From assembly GCA_032209605.1 (NCBI GenBank), contig JASFXZ010000043.1, forward strand, positions 1,660,819-1,724,818: DNA of 64,000 bases, read 5' to 3'. Below the pieces are notes generated by a model, which had not been told where the DNA came from, did not search any database, and saw only the letters and a list, made by a program, of their open reading frames with translations. The position numbers and the translations under genes were made by a program. This stretch comes from Mactromeris polynyma. Taxonomy: Eukaryota > Mollusca > Bivalvia > Venerida > Mactridae. Shown in pieces: positions 49,264 through 59,377 of this stretch. Position 1 is the first letter of the stretch. Each line of letters begins with the position of its first letter.

Positions 49264-50178
49264 GCAGGGGCGGATCCAGGATTTGGTCTTAGGGAGGGCG
49301 TAACTTTTTTTGGTTTTGCTCAAGCCTTATAAAACGGCCATGACTGTTTATAAACAACATAATAATAAAATATAATGCTACAATAAATCAGAAACGCTTA
49401 TTTGAAAATCTTATGATTAAGGCTATCTGTATATTTCCGTATTCATAATCAGACATCCGACGCATAGGAAGGTATGGGGCCTTGGATGGGAAGGGTGCGG
49501 GAGGGGTATCCCCTCCCTTTGAGAAAATTTTAAGGAAATCACCTTTGACAGGCGCAAAATCCATCACTTTTATAATGATATTTTCCGAAAATTTGTTTAA
49601 AAATTATGACATTTATTCATACATGTATATGTGCTCGGACATGGTTAATACGTCCGTGATATGTGTAATTTTGTAAAAAAAACACGGTACTTTTAGGGAT
49701 ATATTTTGGAACATCCATTTCAAAGTCAACTTTCATAATGGAGATTCAGAATATGTATTTAATTTGTGTCTGTGTGCACTGTTAAAATACTTTTTGTGAG
49801 TAAATAAGATTATCGCCATTTAATTGATCGTCAAGTAAATGTAATTATCAAAATTTTAAGATTCACAGCAATGCCAATATAAATATACTTGTCACTTGGT
49901 TAGTATGCTTCCTTTCATACCTTCATTAACCCGCCGACTGTTTTCACACCCTAGATAGCAGTCAGGGTACTAGCGATAGTTCCTGTCTGGTAGCGATGAT
50001 AACACTATGTCATGCGTATTAAATATCTTGGCTGAATGCCAATACAATGTGTGACTGGTTTTGACTAGTTTAAGATACAAATTGGAGGGCCCAGAATATT
50101 GCGGCCAAGCTCCTATGTCCATACATACGTGTAAGGTTGGGGAATTTTGCGCCCCCCCCCCCCCCTGAATCCGCTAGT
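49264..50178. mobile_element. hAT-like non-autonomous element
   Basis: The left end CAGGGGCGGATCCAGGATTT and the right end (minus reading) CACTAGCGGATTCAGG followed by a G-run are imperfect inverted repeats. Both lead into AGGGAGGGCG / GGGGCGC text. This GCGGATCCAGG terminus is typical of a hAT group found in many animals. The inner sequence has G-rich GGGAGGGGTATCCCC at about 49500 and no transposase. No exact 8-bp target duplication could be fixed. Confidence 0.6.
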
Positions 50179-50261
50179 GGGCTATAGATGTAAGAACATG
50201 GTGAATAAATGTCAGACGTGTTTAAGCCCCATCTATTTATACTGACAGTATCAAGGGTATC

Positions 50262-50710
50262 AAAGAAAGATTAAGGTGTTACATGGAACACTACACAAGA
50301 CAACGGCTCCCCACACAGATCCAAGTTAAAAACCAGTCCACGAAATATTAAGGATTGAGGAGATATATGGGCAAATATGGGGAAAGGTCATGAGTATTAT
50401 ATCAAGACAAAGAACTGCACATGAGGAAAGGGGAACATAGCATACTTCTAAACAAATTGATATAAATGATAATCACATAGCAATTTACAGTCTTGAAACT
50501 GTCAGTAAAATACTGGGGATTTAAATCGATTCAACAGCTAGCTAACCTTATACTTAACCGTAATATTGGCATTGATTTCCAACATAATTATACACTTACA
50601 TAGACTAAGTTGGCAGTAACTAATCCATACATGCTAATCTAAACCCAGACTGATCGTATTCTTCTGTTCAAATTTAGTTGTTGTCCCCAATAGTATTTTA
50701 AATGTATGTT
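50262..50710 (-). repeat. Dispersed 3'-anchored repeat, copy 6
   Basis: The edge AGATTAAGGTGTTACATGGA is followed by 'CTCCCCACACAGATCC', 'CAGTCTTGAAACTGTCAG', 'TTTAAATCGATTCAACAGCT' and 'GGCAGTAACTAATCCATA'. The order and text match the reverse complement of 37100-37640, with an internal deletion. Confidence 0.75.
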
Positions 50711-50881
50711 ATTTTTCCCTTTTCCCTGTGCAGTTATTTTACTTTATATGTCGTTGCCAGTAGCAACCTATTCTCAATTTGGTGTTGTCAGTCTCATTCT
50801 CAGTACTCCTCATGGTTAATAAGCGCAAATAACCGTGAATAAATTAGTAACATCATTCATGATTTTGTGTTCTATACACAG

Positions 50882-51088
50882 GTCGTGAAGACATTCGTGC
50901 GTTTAATGACGAGCATTATGAACAAGAAGGCTTGGTGCAGTTTGTTATAGATTCGGTGTATGCTCTGGCGCATGCTATAGACAGTCTTAGAAGAATCAAA
51001 TGTCCTGCAGATGCTGTCAATTGTCTCCAAGAAAGTTATCTGAATGGCGAAGATGTGTTAAACTATATTAGAAACGTTTCCTTTTTAG
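50882..51088 (+). CDS. mGluR-like exon D (ligand-binding domain, part 4; Lys to Leu)
   Basis: Phase 1 to phase 1, from CTATACACAG to GTACAC, covering visible residues 211-279. 'YEQEGLVQFVIDSVYALAHA' aligns directly with mGluR4 wording 'QEGKVQFVIDAVYAMGHA'. The lysine that holds the distal carboxylate of glutamate (Lys409 mGluR1, Lys377 mGluR2, Lys405 mGluR4) is Leu228, codon TTG at 50932-50934. Its offset from Asp138 is 90 residues (91 in mGluR1), which supports the alignment. 'CPADAVNC' is the conserved cysteine pair. The exon ends 'YIRNVSFL' plus the split Gly codon. Confidence 0.96.
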
Positions 51089-51464
51089 GTACACTTAGAT
51101 AATATATTTTATTTGGTAAATTTCAAACATTGATTGCTGTCTTACTACACCATGAGAACTGATCCATCTCATTATATGGGTATAAATATCACTTTTACAT
51201 CAAATCAATTTATTCAATATTAATGAAAGAAAGACTAAGTTGAAAGAAATCAGTAAGTGGTATTTTATCAGAAATGATATATGTACGAGTATATCCAAAC
51301 GTACATCATCGATTGTCAGCGTAATTGAATTTTATATCACAACACATGGGGTAATATGTTGAATACGAAATATGAACGTCTTTTGGAATCAATGATGAAA
51401 GCATAATATTGTTGAAATTCGAATGCAATTGACTGACGACTAGGCCCCAATCTCTCGAAGCATC

Positions 51465-52120
51465 TCAAATAGATATCTCAGCTCAATATGATATCTCAGC
51501 TCAATATGATATCTCAGCTCAATATGATATCTCAGCTCAATATGATATCTCAGCTCAATATGATATCTCAGCTCAATATGATATCTCAGCTCAATATGAT
51601 ATCTCAGCTCAAATAGATATCTCAGCTCAATATGATATCTCAGCTCAATATGATATCTCAGCTCAAATAGATATCTCAGCTCAATATGATATCTCAGCTC
51701 AATATGATATCTCAGCTCAATATGATATCTCAGCTCAAATAGATATCTCAGCTCAATATGATATCTCAGCTCAATATGATATCTCAGCTCAATATGATAT
51801 CTCAGCTCAAATAGATATCTCAGCTCAATATGATATCTCAGCTCAATATGATATCTCAGCTCAATATGATATCTCAGCTCAATATGATATCTCAGCTCAA
51901 TATGATATCTCAGCTCAATATGATATCTCAGCTCAATATGATATCTCAGCTCAATGTGATATCTCAGCTCAATATGATATCTCAGCTCAATATGATATCT
52001 CAGCTCAATATGATATCTCAGCTCAATATGATATCTCAGCTCAATATGATATCTCAGCTCAATATGATATCTCAGCTCAATATGATATCTCAGCTCAATA
52101 TGATATCTCAGCTCAATATG
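51465..52120. repeat. 18-bp minisatellite, about 36 units
   Basis: The unit is GATATCTCAGCTCAATAT, almost without error. Variant units with CAAATA instead of CAATAT stand at 51467, 51611, 51665, 51737 and 51809, with spacings of 144, 54, 72 and 72 bp, all multiples of 18; the last two show a four-unit higher-order period. A single TGT variant is at 51954. As 18 is a multiple of three, one frame stays open for 102 codons with a repeated hexapeptide MISQLN; it has no coding support. Confidence 0.97.
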
Positions 52121-52978
52121 AGATTTTGCTCAAAATAAAGACTTGGAGTGAGACAAATATCATTTAAATCTCTTGAAATTGTTTTGAGAAAAAAAATTCA
52201 TCATCTTTTTTTTTGTAAAACAGTTTTTGAGTCTGACCTCTGATGAGGAAAATCTCAACGACACTTTAATGACTGAAGCATTTTTCGTGAGTTATGAAAA
52301 TGTGTTTATTTCTTCACATTAATTGCTGGTATAAATCAAGTTCTGGACAAAATGTTACGATATTGGGAGAAGAATTTCGAAACTAAATCAGATGAACACG
52401 TTGTTGTGTCCGAGAGAATCCAAATGACATAATGGCGTGATGACGTATGAGGTCCTCTTGCTGATAATAAACATTAATCAAAGAGCAAACTTCTTGTATT
52501 TTTAGAGATGTAATACCTAATTTGGCTTAGATTTATGGGAACTTTCCATATTGTACACGTGAGTGATATCATATTTCCAAATGACACATAAATCTTTCTA
52601 AATTGAAACTATCATCTCCAAATGGTTACCTAGCGTCTTGTCATGAGTGAAATGAAATTGAGCAATTCTGATAGAATTTATTACGCACTGCCATGACAAC
52701 AAAATGGCGTTTAATGTATGCATTCAGCATTCACTAGATAACGAAAGCTTAATATCTCATTTCTTCATTTTTGTTAATCTATCAATATAGCCTGGACTTC
52801 TTTATTCGTAAACACTGTTTCCCAATCCAGTTCTTGTTCAGTTCGGTCGAATTATCATTTTAAATGTGAAAGCAAAGTAGACAGTATCTCAAACACTTTG
52901 ACCTGCCTATTTGACTGCGAAATTTACGACACATTTGTGGTATATTTATTCCCTAACAGGAGAATGTAACGTGTTTAG

Positions 52979-53252
52979 ATAAATATCAGATCTGATATTT
53001 ATTTTATTAATCCGAACAAATATCTTGATATTAAAATATAAAACAATCAAGTCAATGTGAAACAGAAACAATAAGTTGCAGTGTCTTTGGATTTTTTGAA
53101 GCAATTTTTTGTGTAAGAACTGAATCTATCAAAGCTGACAGATAATGTCGATTGCAAACATCACAAGCGCTTGATTGTTACGTATTTGTGTAAGCGCCTA
53201 TCGACTTGGACTTTTCCTGGATTCTATTTTTAGACCCGCGCAGGGTAACCAC
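52979..53252 (+). repeat. Dispersed repeat, copy in intron 4, with perfect palindrome
   Basis: It begins with a 24-bp perfect palindrome (52979-53002, centre AGATCT). It then follows the same order as 26247-26522: 'TTGATATTAAAATATAAA', 'GTCTTTGGATTTTTT', 'TCAAAGCTGACA', 'TTTTTAGACCCGCGC'. In the intron 1 copy the palindrome arms are separated by about 70 bp of other sequence. Confidence 0.82.
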
Positions 53253-53627
53253 ATTACGGATTAGCTTATTTTGCAGTAATAACACATGCAACAACGTCTA
53301 ATTTAAACAAAGATATAACGTTCAAAATGTTCTAAAAATCACAATTACATTAAAATGTGATTCAGTACACACTTATAATTAATAACAGTACTTGATTTCC
53401 GTAATTCTTGCCGGAACCAGGGGAGGTAAATGTTCGTCAACTTGATAGTATGTTCGAAGTAAGTTAAATGTATATTCGATTCCTTTTAAATTAAATATTC
53501 AGAAGCAATTAAATATTTTTAAGTAACTGCGTGAAAACACGTTATGAAGTATTCCATTTGTCAAATGCATGGTATCATTCTTTATATCGTGAGATGAACA
53601 ACACATACTCAGGGGTATACATATTAG

Positions 53628-53834
53628 ATTTACAACCTCTTCTGTAAGTGACGTCATTTCCAGAAAACGTCCAAGGTGGCGTCACCATGTACTGACAGTA
53701 AGAAATGTTTGCCCCAAAAGGCAATATGAACACGAAGTGACCATATGTAGTAAACACTGTTTCCTGCTTGCAAATAGTGACATCACATGTTGCTTTTTCT
53801 TGAAATGACGTCACTTACAGAAGAGGTTGTAAAT
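53628..53834. mobile_element. 207-bp MITE with 40-bp inverted ends
   Basis: Arms 53628-53667 and 53795-53834 are inverted copies with one mismatch over 40 bases, starting ATTTACAACCTCTTCTG. Each arm carries the perfect CRE-type octamer TGACGTCA. The 127-bp centre has no coding sequence. The 79-codon minus frame across it is an artefact. Confidence 0.93.
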
Positions 53835-53886
53835 CCTCAAATGTTCTGATATCTAATACATTAGTTAGATATATATGTTGTTGTAG

Positions 53887-54013
53887 GTATTGGTGGTGAT
53901 GACGTTAAGTTTGACAGTAAAGGGGACGGCTTAGGGAGATACGACATTTTTCAATATCAGCGGGTTGAAGGAAATATTTATGAATATGTTCCAGTTGGAG
54001 AATGGACAGACAG
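53887..54013 (+). CDS. mGluR-like exon E (end of ligand-binding domain)
   Basis: 127 bp, phase 1 in and phase 2 out, visible residues 280-321 plus two bases: 'GIGGDDVKFDSKGDGLGRYD', then 'FQYQRVEGNIYEYVPVGEWT'. It aligns with mGluR 'F…GDAPGRYDI.QYQ…G.W'. The donor is AG|GCGAGT. Using GC at 54014-54015 joins AG + A into Arg and opens the next exon in the right frame. The nearest GT (54018) would shift the frame into a stop. Confidence 0.94.
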
Positions 54014-54601
54014 GCGAGTTTTACTTATTATAGACGTACGGATACCAACAGTGTCGTAATACACAATAATGTTTAATAAACATAAGAGCATTTAGTGTGT
54101 CATTTTTCTATGAAATAATTAGTTTTGGAAAATTAAAACATTCACGATTGCTTTTTTGTACAAATGATTTATTCACACTCTATAGTCATCCCCAAATCTC
54201 ATTTCACTTACTGCCTACATCAACGTAATGCTACTGAAAAGCATCAAATTATAATAGTCACGTGTATTCTATGTCTGGTATCTCTTATTTTCGTTCATGA
54301 ACAGAAATGAGAACTACACGTTTTATAATAACCTAATCCATTATATCGATGCCAGTTCTCATAGACTATAGAATAACAAATTCCATAGTTATATTTCACT
54401 TTCATTCTTATTTGCAACAATTTCAAGCAATTGGTTACATTAATTTCCCACAAACGACCATTTATAAGATAAATGCACTTAAATTAGGCGACTAAAATTT
54501 AAATATGTTGCCTTGGGCGTAACGATAACATCGCTTGATTTGAGAGCAGCGTTTTCTGTGGTTTCCTGAATTTGTCGAAACTGTTGAATTATATTTTCCA
54601 G
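54014..54601 (+). other. Receptor intron 5, GC-AG type (588 bp)
   Basis: Donor GCGAGT, acceptor ATATTTTCCAG. Nothing else was recognised inside. Confidence 0.88.
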
Positions 54602-55529
54602 ATTGGTTATTTTCAACGATACTCTAAAATTCCGTGGGAGTGACAACCCGCCTCGATCAGTATGCAGTGAAGAATGTCCATTTGGTTACGTTAAAAATAA
54701 CACAGTCGAAAGTGACACATGTTGTTGGGTTTGCATTCGATGCAGAGAAAATCAAATGTTGAAAAATGAATTTACGTGCCAAGACTGTCCGGATGGATAC
54801 ACGCCTAATCAAAATCTGACGTCATGCATTCCACTTCCGGTATTGCATCTCACATGGGACTCGCTTTGGGTTTTACTTCCGGTGTCGGTTTCAACACTCG
54901 GCATTTTCGCTGCGGGATATGTTTTCTATGTATTCATCAAGTACAATAATACTCCACTGATAATGGCGTCAGGAAGAGAACTTTGTTATGTACTTCTCAT
55001 TGGAATTTTGCTCTCGTATGGAACTACTTTTATCCTACTTGCAAAACCGACAATCATTTTGTGCACTATTAAAAGATTCATACTCGGAATCTCACTGTGT
55101 CTAATATACGCTTCGGTACTTATAAAAACAAACCGGATTTACCGGATTTTCAACAGAGGCGTTAAAGCCATGGTGAAGAGACCAAGTTATACAAGTCCGA
55201 AATCTCAAATATTTATATGTATGTGTTTAGTATCAGTACAGGTTGTAGGTGGACTTACATGGATTGGCTTTGAGACGCCACAGACAATGTATGTAAAGCA
55301 TTATACTGATGTTCTAGTGTTGACCTGTAAGGCCAGTCAGATAGCTATCTTACTATCTCTAGTCTATAATATGTTGCTCATTATTCTGTGTACTGTGTTC
55401 GGATTTATGACGAGAAAGATTCCACAGAACTTTAATGAAGCCAAATACATAGCATTCACAATGTACAGCACGTGTATTGTATGGCTGGCATTTATTCCCA
55501 TCTACTTTGGTGCAAATCATGATTTTAAA
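54602..55529 (+). CDS. mGluR-like exon F (Cys-rich domain and TM1-TM6)
   Basis: A 928-bp exon, phase 2 in and phase 0 out before GTAAGT, visible residues 322-631. The cysteine-rich domain has nine Cys between 'SVCSEEC' (343) and 'LTSC' (397), including the 'TCCWVC' block. Membrane helices lie at about 409-433, 449-468, 476-497, 525-544, 567-590 and 603-625. Class C landmarks are present: 'SGRELCYVLL' before TM2, 'KTNRIYRIF' after TM3, 'NFNEAKYIAFTMY' and 'CIVWLAFIPIYFG' in TM6. The cysteines at 'IILCTIKR' and 'VLTCKAS' would form the usual TM3 to extracellular loop 2 disulphide. This exon alone is enough to assign the family. Confidence 0.98.
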
Positions 55530-55627
55530 GTAAGTATATATACTGAACTATAATCCAATAGATGTATGTTAACATATTTAAGCACAAAACTTCACAATAA
55601 TGTCATGGCTAATTACTTTATGGGAAA

Positions 55628-56010
55628 CATTGAAGGATTAAGTTGTTACAAGGAACGCCACATTCACAAGACAATGCCTCCAAACAGATCACCGAGAAGT
55701 ATAGATCTGCATACCGAACATTAGGAGTTGAGTGGCTAATAAGGGCGAACACCTATTCAAAAATGGGGAAGAAAGGAATTGTCTGAATTGGAGGGGATAA
55801 CAATGGGGAGATTGGATGGAAGGGAGGGAATATAATACAGGACAAGCAATAAAGCAAACTGGCCACTGACACAGGGGGTGAACAAGAATACTATATCAGG
55901 CCAAGGAATGTTACATGGGGAAGGGGAATCCACTATATATCTTAAAAAACATAAAGGGAAATAATAATCATATAGCGATTCACAGTCTTCAGTTGATAAT
56001 GTCAATTTTT
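55628..56010 (-). repeat. Dispersed 3'-anchored repeat, copy 7
   Basis: GGATTAAGTTGTTACAAGGA, then 'GAACGCCACATTCACAAGAC', 'GGGAGATTGGATGGAAGG', 'AATCATATAGCGATTCACAG'. It has the same shared end and order as the other copies. Confidence 0.72.
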
Positions 56011-56429
56011 AATTACACTGGAACCCCTTTAAACCGGAACCCCTTTAATCCGGAAACCCCTTAATTCATGAAACCAGACAAGAATTTTGGCCCGAAATGG
56101 ATATTTCCATTATAAATCACCCCTTTAAACCGGACAAACAGTAATGTCTCAATATTAATTTTCACATCTTGCACAAAACCTTTCGATGGAAGAGTTTGAT
56201 ACAGAACACTGTGAGTATCAGAAGAAACGATTTTCGAATGCAATTGGAATTATAAGTTTAAAATATACAGTAAATAAAGTCAGTTTTTAACATTTCACAC
56301 CTAATTAGTGTTTTGCTAGAGTATCTGTCTGTCATGGCTCGTCTTAATTGCTATGACAACAAACTTATTAAAGATACTTGATAAGTACCTGATATACCTC
56401 AGCCGAATGTTTTAAGGATATAACTGATT

Positions 56430-57345
56430 TTAGTATTCTGCAAACTTCGCACATAGGTTTACAGAAAATATCAACACGGAACAGGTCGATTTACTTACTG
56501 ATCAATTAAGCTCTGCACCATGTTCCTCGCAAACAATCGAATATGTAACCAGCAAAGTCTCAGACATATTCCGCGAAGCAGCCGATAGTAGCTTCCCTGG
56601 AAGTACAAGAACACTTAATAACAACAAGTATACAAACAACAATTTAAGACTGCAAAATGCTAGCAAAAACTATAAAAGAACTATGAACTTTTACATAAAA
56701 AAGCATAAACAAGCTAACTAGTCTAAACTTGGAAATTTTTTAATAGCCTTATGTCAAAGAAACCTCTTCACCCTCCATACAATAATGTTTATCAACATTT
56801 TAAACAGATTTACGGAAACAATGTTGAGGACCAGGCATTTGATAACGAAATCCGTCTTGCGCAAGAGTCAAACGCTTGCCTTAATTAGCTAGGCGGAGAT
56901 TATCAAATGCATATCAACCCTTCAAAACTCAAAAGCATCGAGCCCTTTTGACAATATTATCAACGAATACATAAGTCCACAAAGGATATGGCTCTCCAAT
57001 TTTACCTCCACCCTTTAAAGCCATTTTAGACACTGGTTTTATACCAAAATCCTGTCTGGAAGGAATAATATTCCCTATATAAAAAAGTAAAGGTGATCCT
57101 AAAAGGACCCAAACAATCACAATTCTAAGTTGTTTAGGAAAACTCTTTACTTCTATCCTTAATCAAAGGTTAACACATTTTTTGGAAGAAAATAATATAC
57201 TTGATGAAAACCAAGCTGGTTTCAGGAAGGGTTCATGTTCTGGTCACATATTTACATTACACTCACTTATTGAAATTGCTAAAAAAAGAAAGCAAAAACT
57301 TTTTTGTGCCTTCATTGATTTCTCACGTTTTAATAATGTATCATT
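56430..57345 (+). pseudogene. Decayed LINE RT fragment (second family)
   Basis: In shifting frames: linker text 'NFYIKKHKQAN', then a 'SPFDNIINEYI' block, 'PIYKK.GDPKRTQTITILSC', 'LFTSILNQRLTHFLEENNIL', 'DENQAGFRKGSCSGHIFTL' and 'LFCAFIDFSRFNNV'. These are RT fingers and the first catalytic block; the text then stops near 57345 before the catalytic DD box. Many stops and shifts show it is old. The wording differs from the 12.5 kb LINE, so it is a separate family. Confidence 0.82.
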
Positions 57346-58207
57346 CGAGTCACTGCCGATGCCTCCATCTCCTGTGACTCATATATGCGGCGGTCACGTA
57401 TATGCGGTCATATATGCGGCGGCCGCTCATCGTGCGGATATCAATGCCCTCTAATTTATTTTTCAATATGTGTATAGATACATTATTATAAAAACATCTG
57501 CGTATTTATTTGACTTATAACTAGTTTCTGCTTCCACATTCACAAAAATGTACTCGTGCATAAAAATAATTCTCTCATTTAATATGCTCTACTTAACGTC
57601 TTTGCTGCGATATAAACCGTTGCAATTCAGATGTGTAGCTGTATGGTAACCTAGAATGCTTGAGCTACAAAATTGTTTGCCTTTATTATTATTCTTATTA
57701 TTAATGTTATTACTTTTGACAATGTTGTAAATGCTCATATCTATAATTATCTCATTTTGTTTTAAATTCTATTCTTCAAACTATATACTGTTCCCCCTCT
57801 CATCAATCCATCCCTTAATGGTTTTGTTACCTACTTTAATCAAAGCACAAAAGTGCTGTGGGACGGTACCATTCGTCTCTGTAGCCAAGCTGGCAACTCG
57901 TTGCATACACGTTTCCGTTTTGTAACTAAACAGTTTTATAATATCAAAGTATGTGTAAATAGGTAAGATGGTTTGCATGAAATATGAAATAAAACTAAAA
58001 CATAAGACAGAAATGCGAAAAAGAAAAAAAAAATATTGAAAAATAGTAAACATTTTTTCCAAGAGTTCTTCAATCCGACTTGTTCTAGATATGCTAGATT
58101 TTCAAACCGAAATAAAAGAAAATGGTCAGTAATCATGGTAGAACCTTAAAATTGTAAAACAAGTGAAATGTTTGCCAGTACTAAACATATATAGATCCAA
58201 GTGTCGC

Positions 58208-58281
58208 GTGAACCGGCCGCCGTATATAACTGAAATATCGTTGAGAAACGGCGTTAAACCCGATGAAACAAACAAACCAAA
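58208..58281 (+). repeat. Isolated SINE tail block
   Basis: The text GTGAACCGGCCGCCGTATAT through 'CGGCGTTAAACCC' and the AAAC tail is almost the same as the 3' end of the SINE at 10906-11150 (about 11083-11150). No tRNA head is present, so this is a 5'-truncated copy or the 3' tail of a partner LINE. Confidence 0.88.
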
Positions 58282-58515
58282 TGTCCCCGTTTGAAAAAAA
58301 GTGCCCGAGCTCGTCCGGTCCCGGAGCTCGTCCGGTTTAAAGGGGTTACATTTGTATTTGAATTATATGCTGGATTCTAGGCTCTGAAATATTGAAGACA
58401 TCCATACGTCGGTCATTAACGGGTTTTTATCGGTTACAAAAAAACTGTCAAAGTTACCCTTGTGGAGAAAATTGTAATCAGAGTAAATGTTTGTGAAACA
58501 CGAAAAATCGGTCAA

Positions 58516-58588
58516 TGGCGCTACCGGGAATCGAACCCAGGTCAACGGATTGCCGGTCCGTTATGCTAACCATTACACTACTAGTCTA
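58516..58588 (-). repeat. tRNA-like copy, minus strand
   Basis: On the minus strand: GTAATGGTTAGCATAACGG, anticodon arm ACGGA-CCGGCAA-TCCGT, then GGGTTCGATTCCCGG and TAGCGCCA. It is the same family as 42666 and 42905, including the trailing CCGATTTTTCGTGTTT. The 5' acceptor strand does not pair, and position 33 is again C. Confidence 0.75.
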
Positions 58589-59377
58589 ATTATTTCCATC
58601 GAGGCGATTCTCACATTATAAGAAGCAATAGGCATGGAGTTCTACAATCGGAAGTGGCATATTTACCTTTATGTTAATTACTGACAAAAATCTGTTCATG
58701 ATAAATATATTTTGATTTTCATATTGATAACAAAATGGGTGTAACACTTTTCTACCGACGTATATTCTCGAAAACTATATACATTTGTATATATATTCTA
58801 TAACTACAATATTGTTAAAAATCCGAGTATCATCGCTTACAACTTGGGTAGTATTATGTTTTAATCGGTCAAATTAAATTAATTTCAGCCAACCTTTGCA
58901 TTGTTTAAAAATGATACGTTTTCATAAACTTAGGTTTAAAACACTGGTTTTAAATTACAAGAACATTTCTAGCTATATTTTCACTTATACATTTCGTTGC
59001 CGTTCAATTCATACGGGTATTTTTGTTTTACGAAATAATTCAACAATTTTAGGCAACGAGAGACTGCTAGTGAAATGTGAATTTCATGTTTTCTTTCGAA
59101 GACATAACGCCACAGGCCTTCGGCAACATAGAGACAAAATTGCTGATATCATTCTTAAACTTTTTATGACAGCCTCCCAATAAAAAAATGTTTATCAATT
59201 TTTCTAATAAATTTCAAATTAAAGTTCATTGTATTGCTCCTTTGCGGTTTGAATACCTTTTCATGAGAGTATTTTGAATTGAAAAGCGACGTGGGCATAT
59301 AATATTAATGGATTGATCAATTCGTTGTCCAATATTCATGTTGCTAAAATTTAATTGAAATATTGTTTGTTTTACAG

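Larger units (their letters stand above)
49001..50881 (+). other. Receptor intron 3 (1.9 kb)
   Basis: GT-AG intron largely filled by a hAT-like non-autonomous element (49264-50178) and a dispersed 3'-anchored repeat copy (50262-50710). Confidence 0.85.
51089..53886 (+). other. Receptor intron 4 (2.8 kb)
   Basis: GT-AG intron with an 18-bp minisatellite, the second copy of the 270-bp dispersed repeat and a MITE that ends 52 bp before the acceptor TATGTTGTTGTAG. Confidence 0.85.
56016..58354. mobile_element. pogo/Tigger-like TIR element, ~2.3 kb, with nested debris
   Basis: The left end CACTGGAACCCCTTTAAACC and the right end (minus reading) CAAATGTAACCCCTTTAAAC share the core AACCCCTTTAAACCGGA, each bordered by TA. 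CCCCTTTAA-CCGG is repeated inside both edges (56040, 56122, 58330). The starting CA(C/G)TGGAACC style is that of pogo-type elements. No transposase was recognised; the interior is occupied by a LINE fragment and other repeats. Confidence 0.65.
55530..59377 (+). other. Receptor intron 6 (3.8 kb)
   Basis: GT-AG intron between TM6 and TM7. It contains a dispersed repeat copy, a pogo-like TIR element with a nested LINE fragment and SINE tail, and a minus-strand tRNA-like copy. A 95-codon frame at 58896-59183 has no motif and is not supported as an exon. Confidence 0.85.

Noticed and set aside
51830..52138. 102-codon frame repeating MISQLN
   Set aside because: It follows from an 18-bp repeat having no stop in one frame. 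It lies inside receptor intron 4 and has no independent support.
54014..54018. GT donor at 54018 for intron 5
   Set aside because: It shifts the frame of exon F, giving an early stop and destroying the Cys-rich domain; the GC donor at 54014 restores the frame.
58896..59183. 95-codon frame as an extra receptor exon
   Set aside because: Exons F and G already join in phase with conserved TM6-TM7 sequence; this frame has no class C GPCR text.
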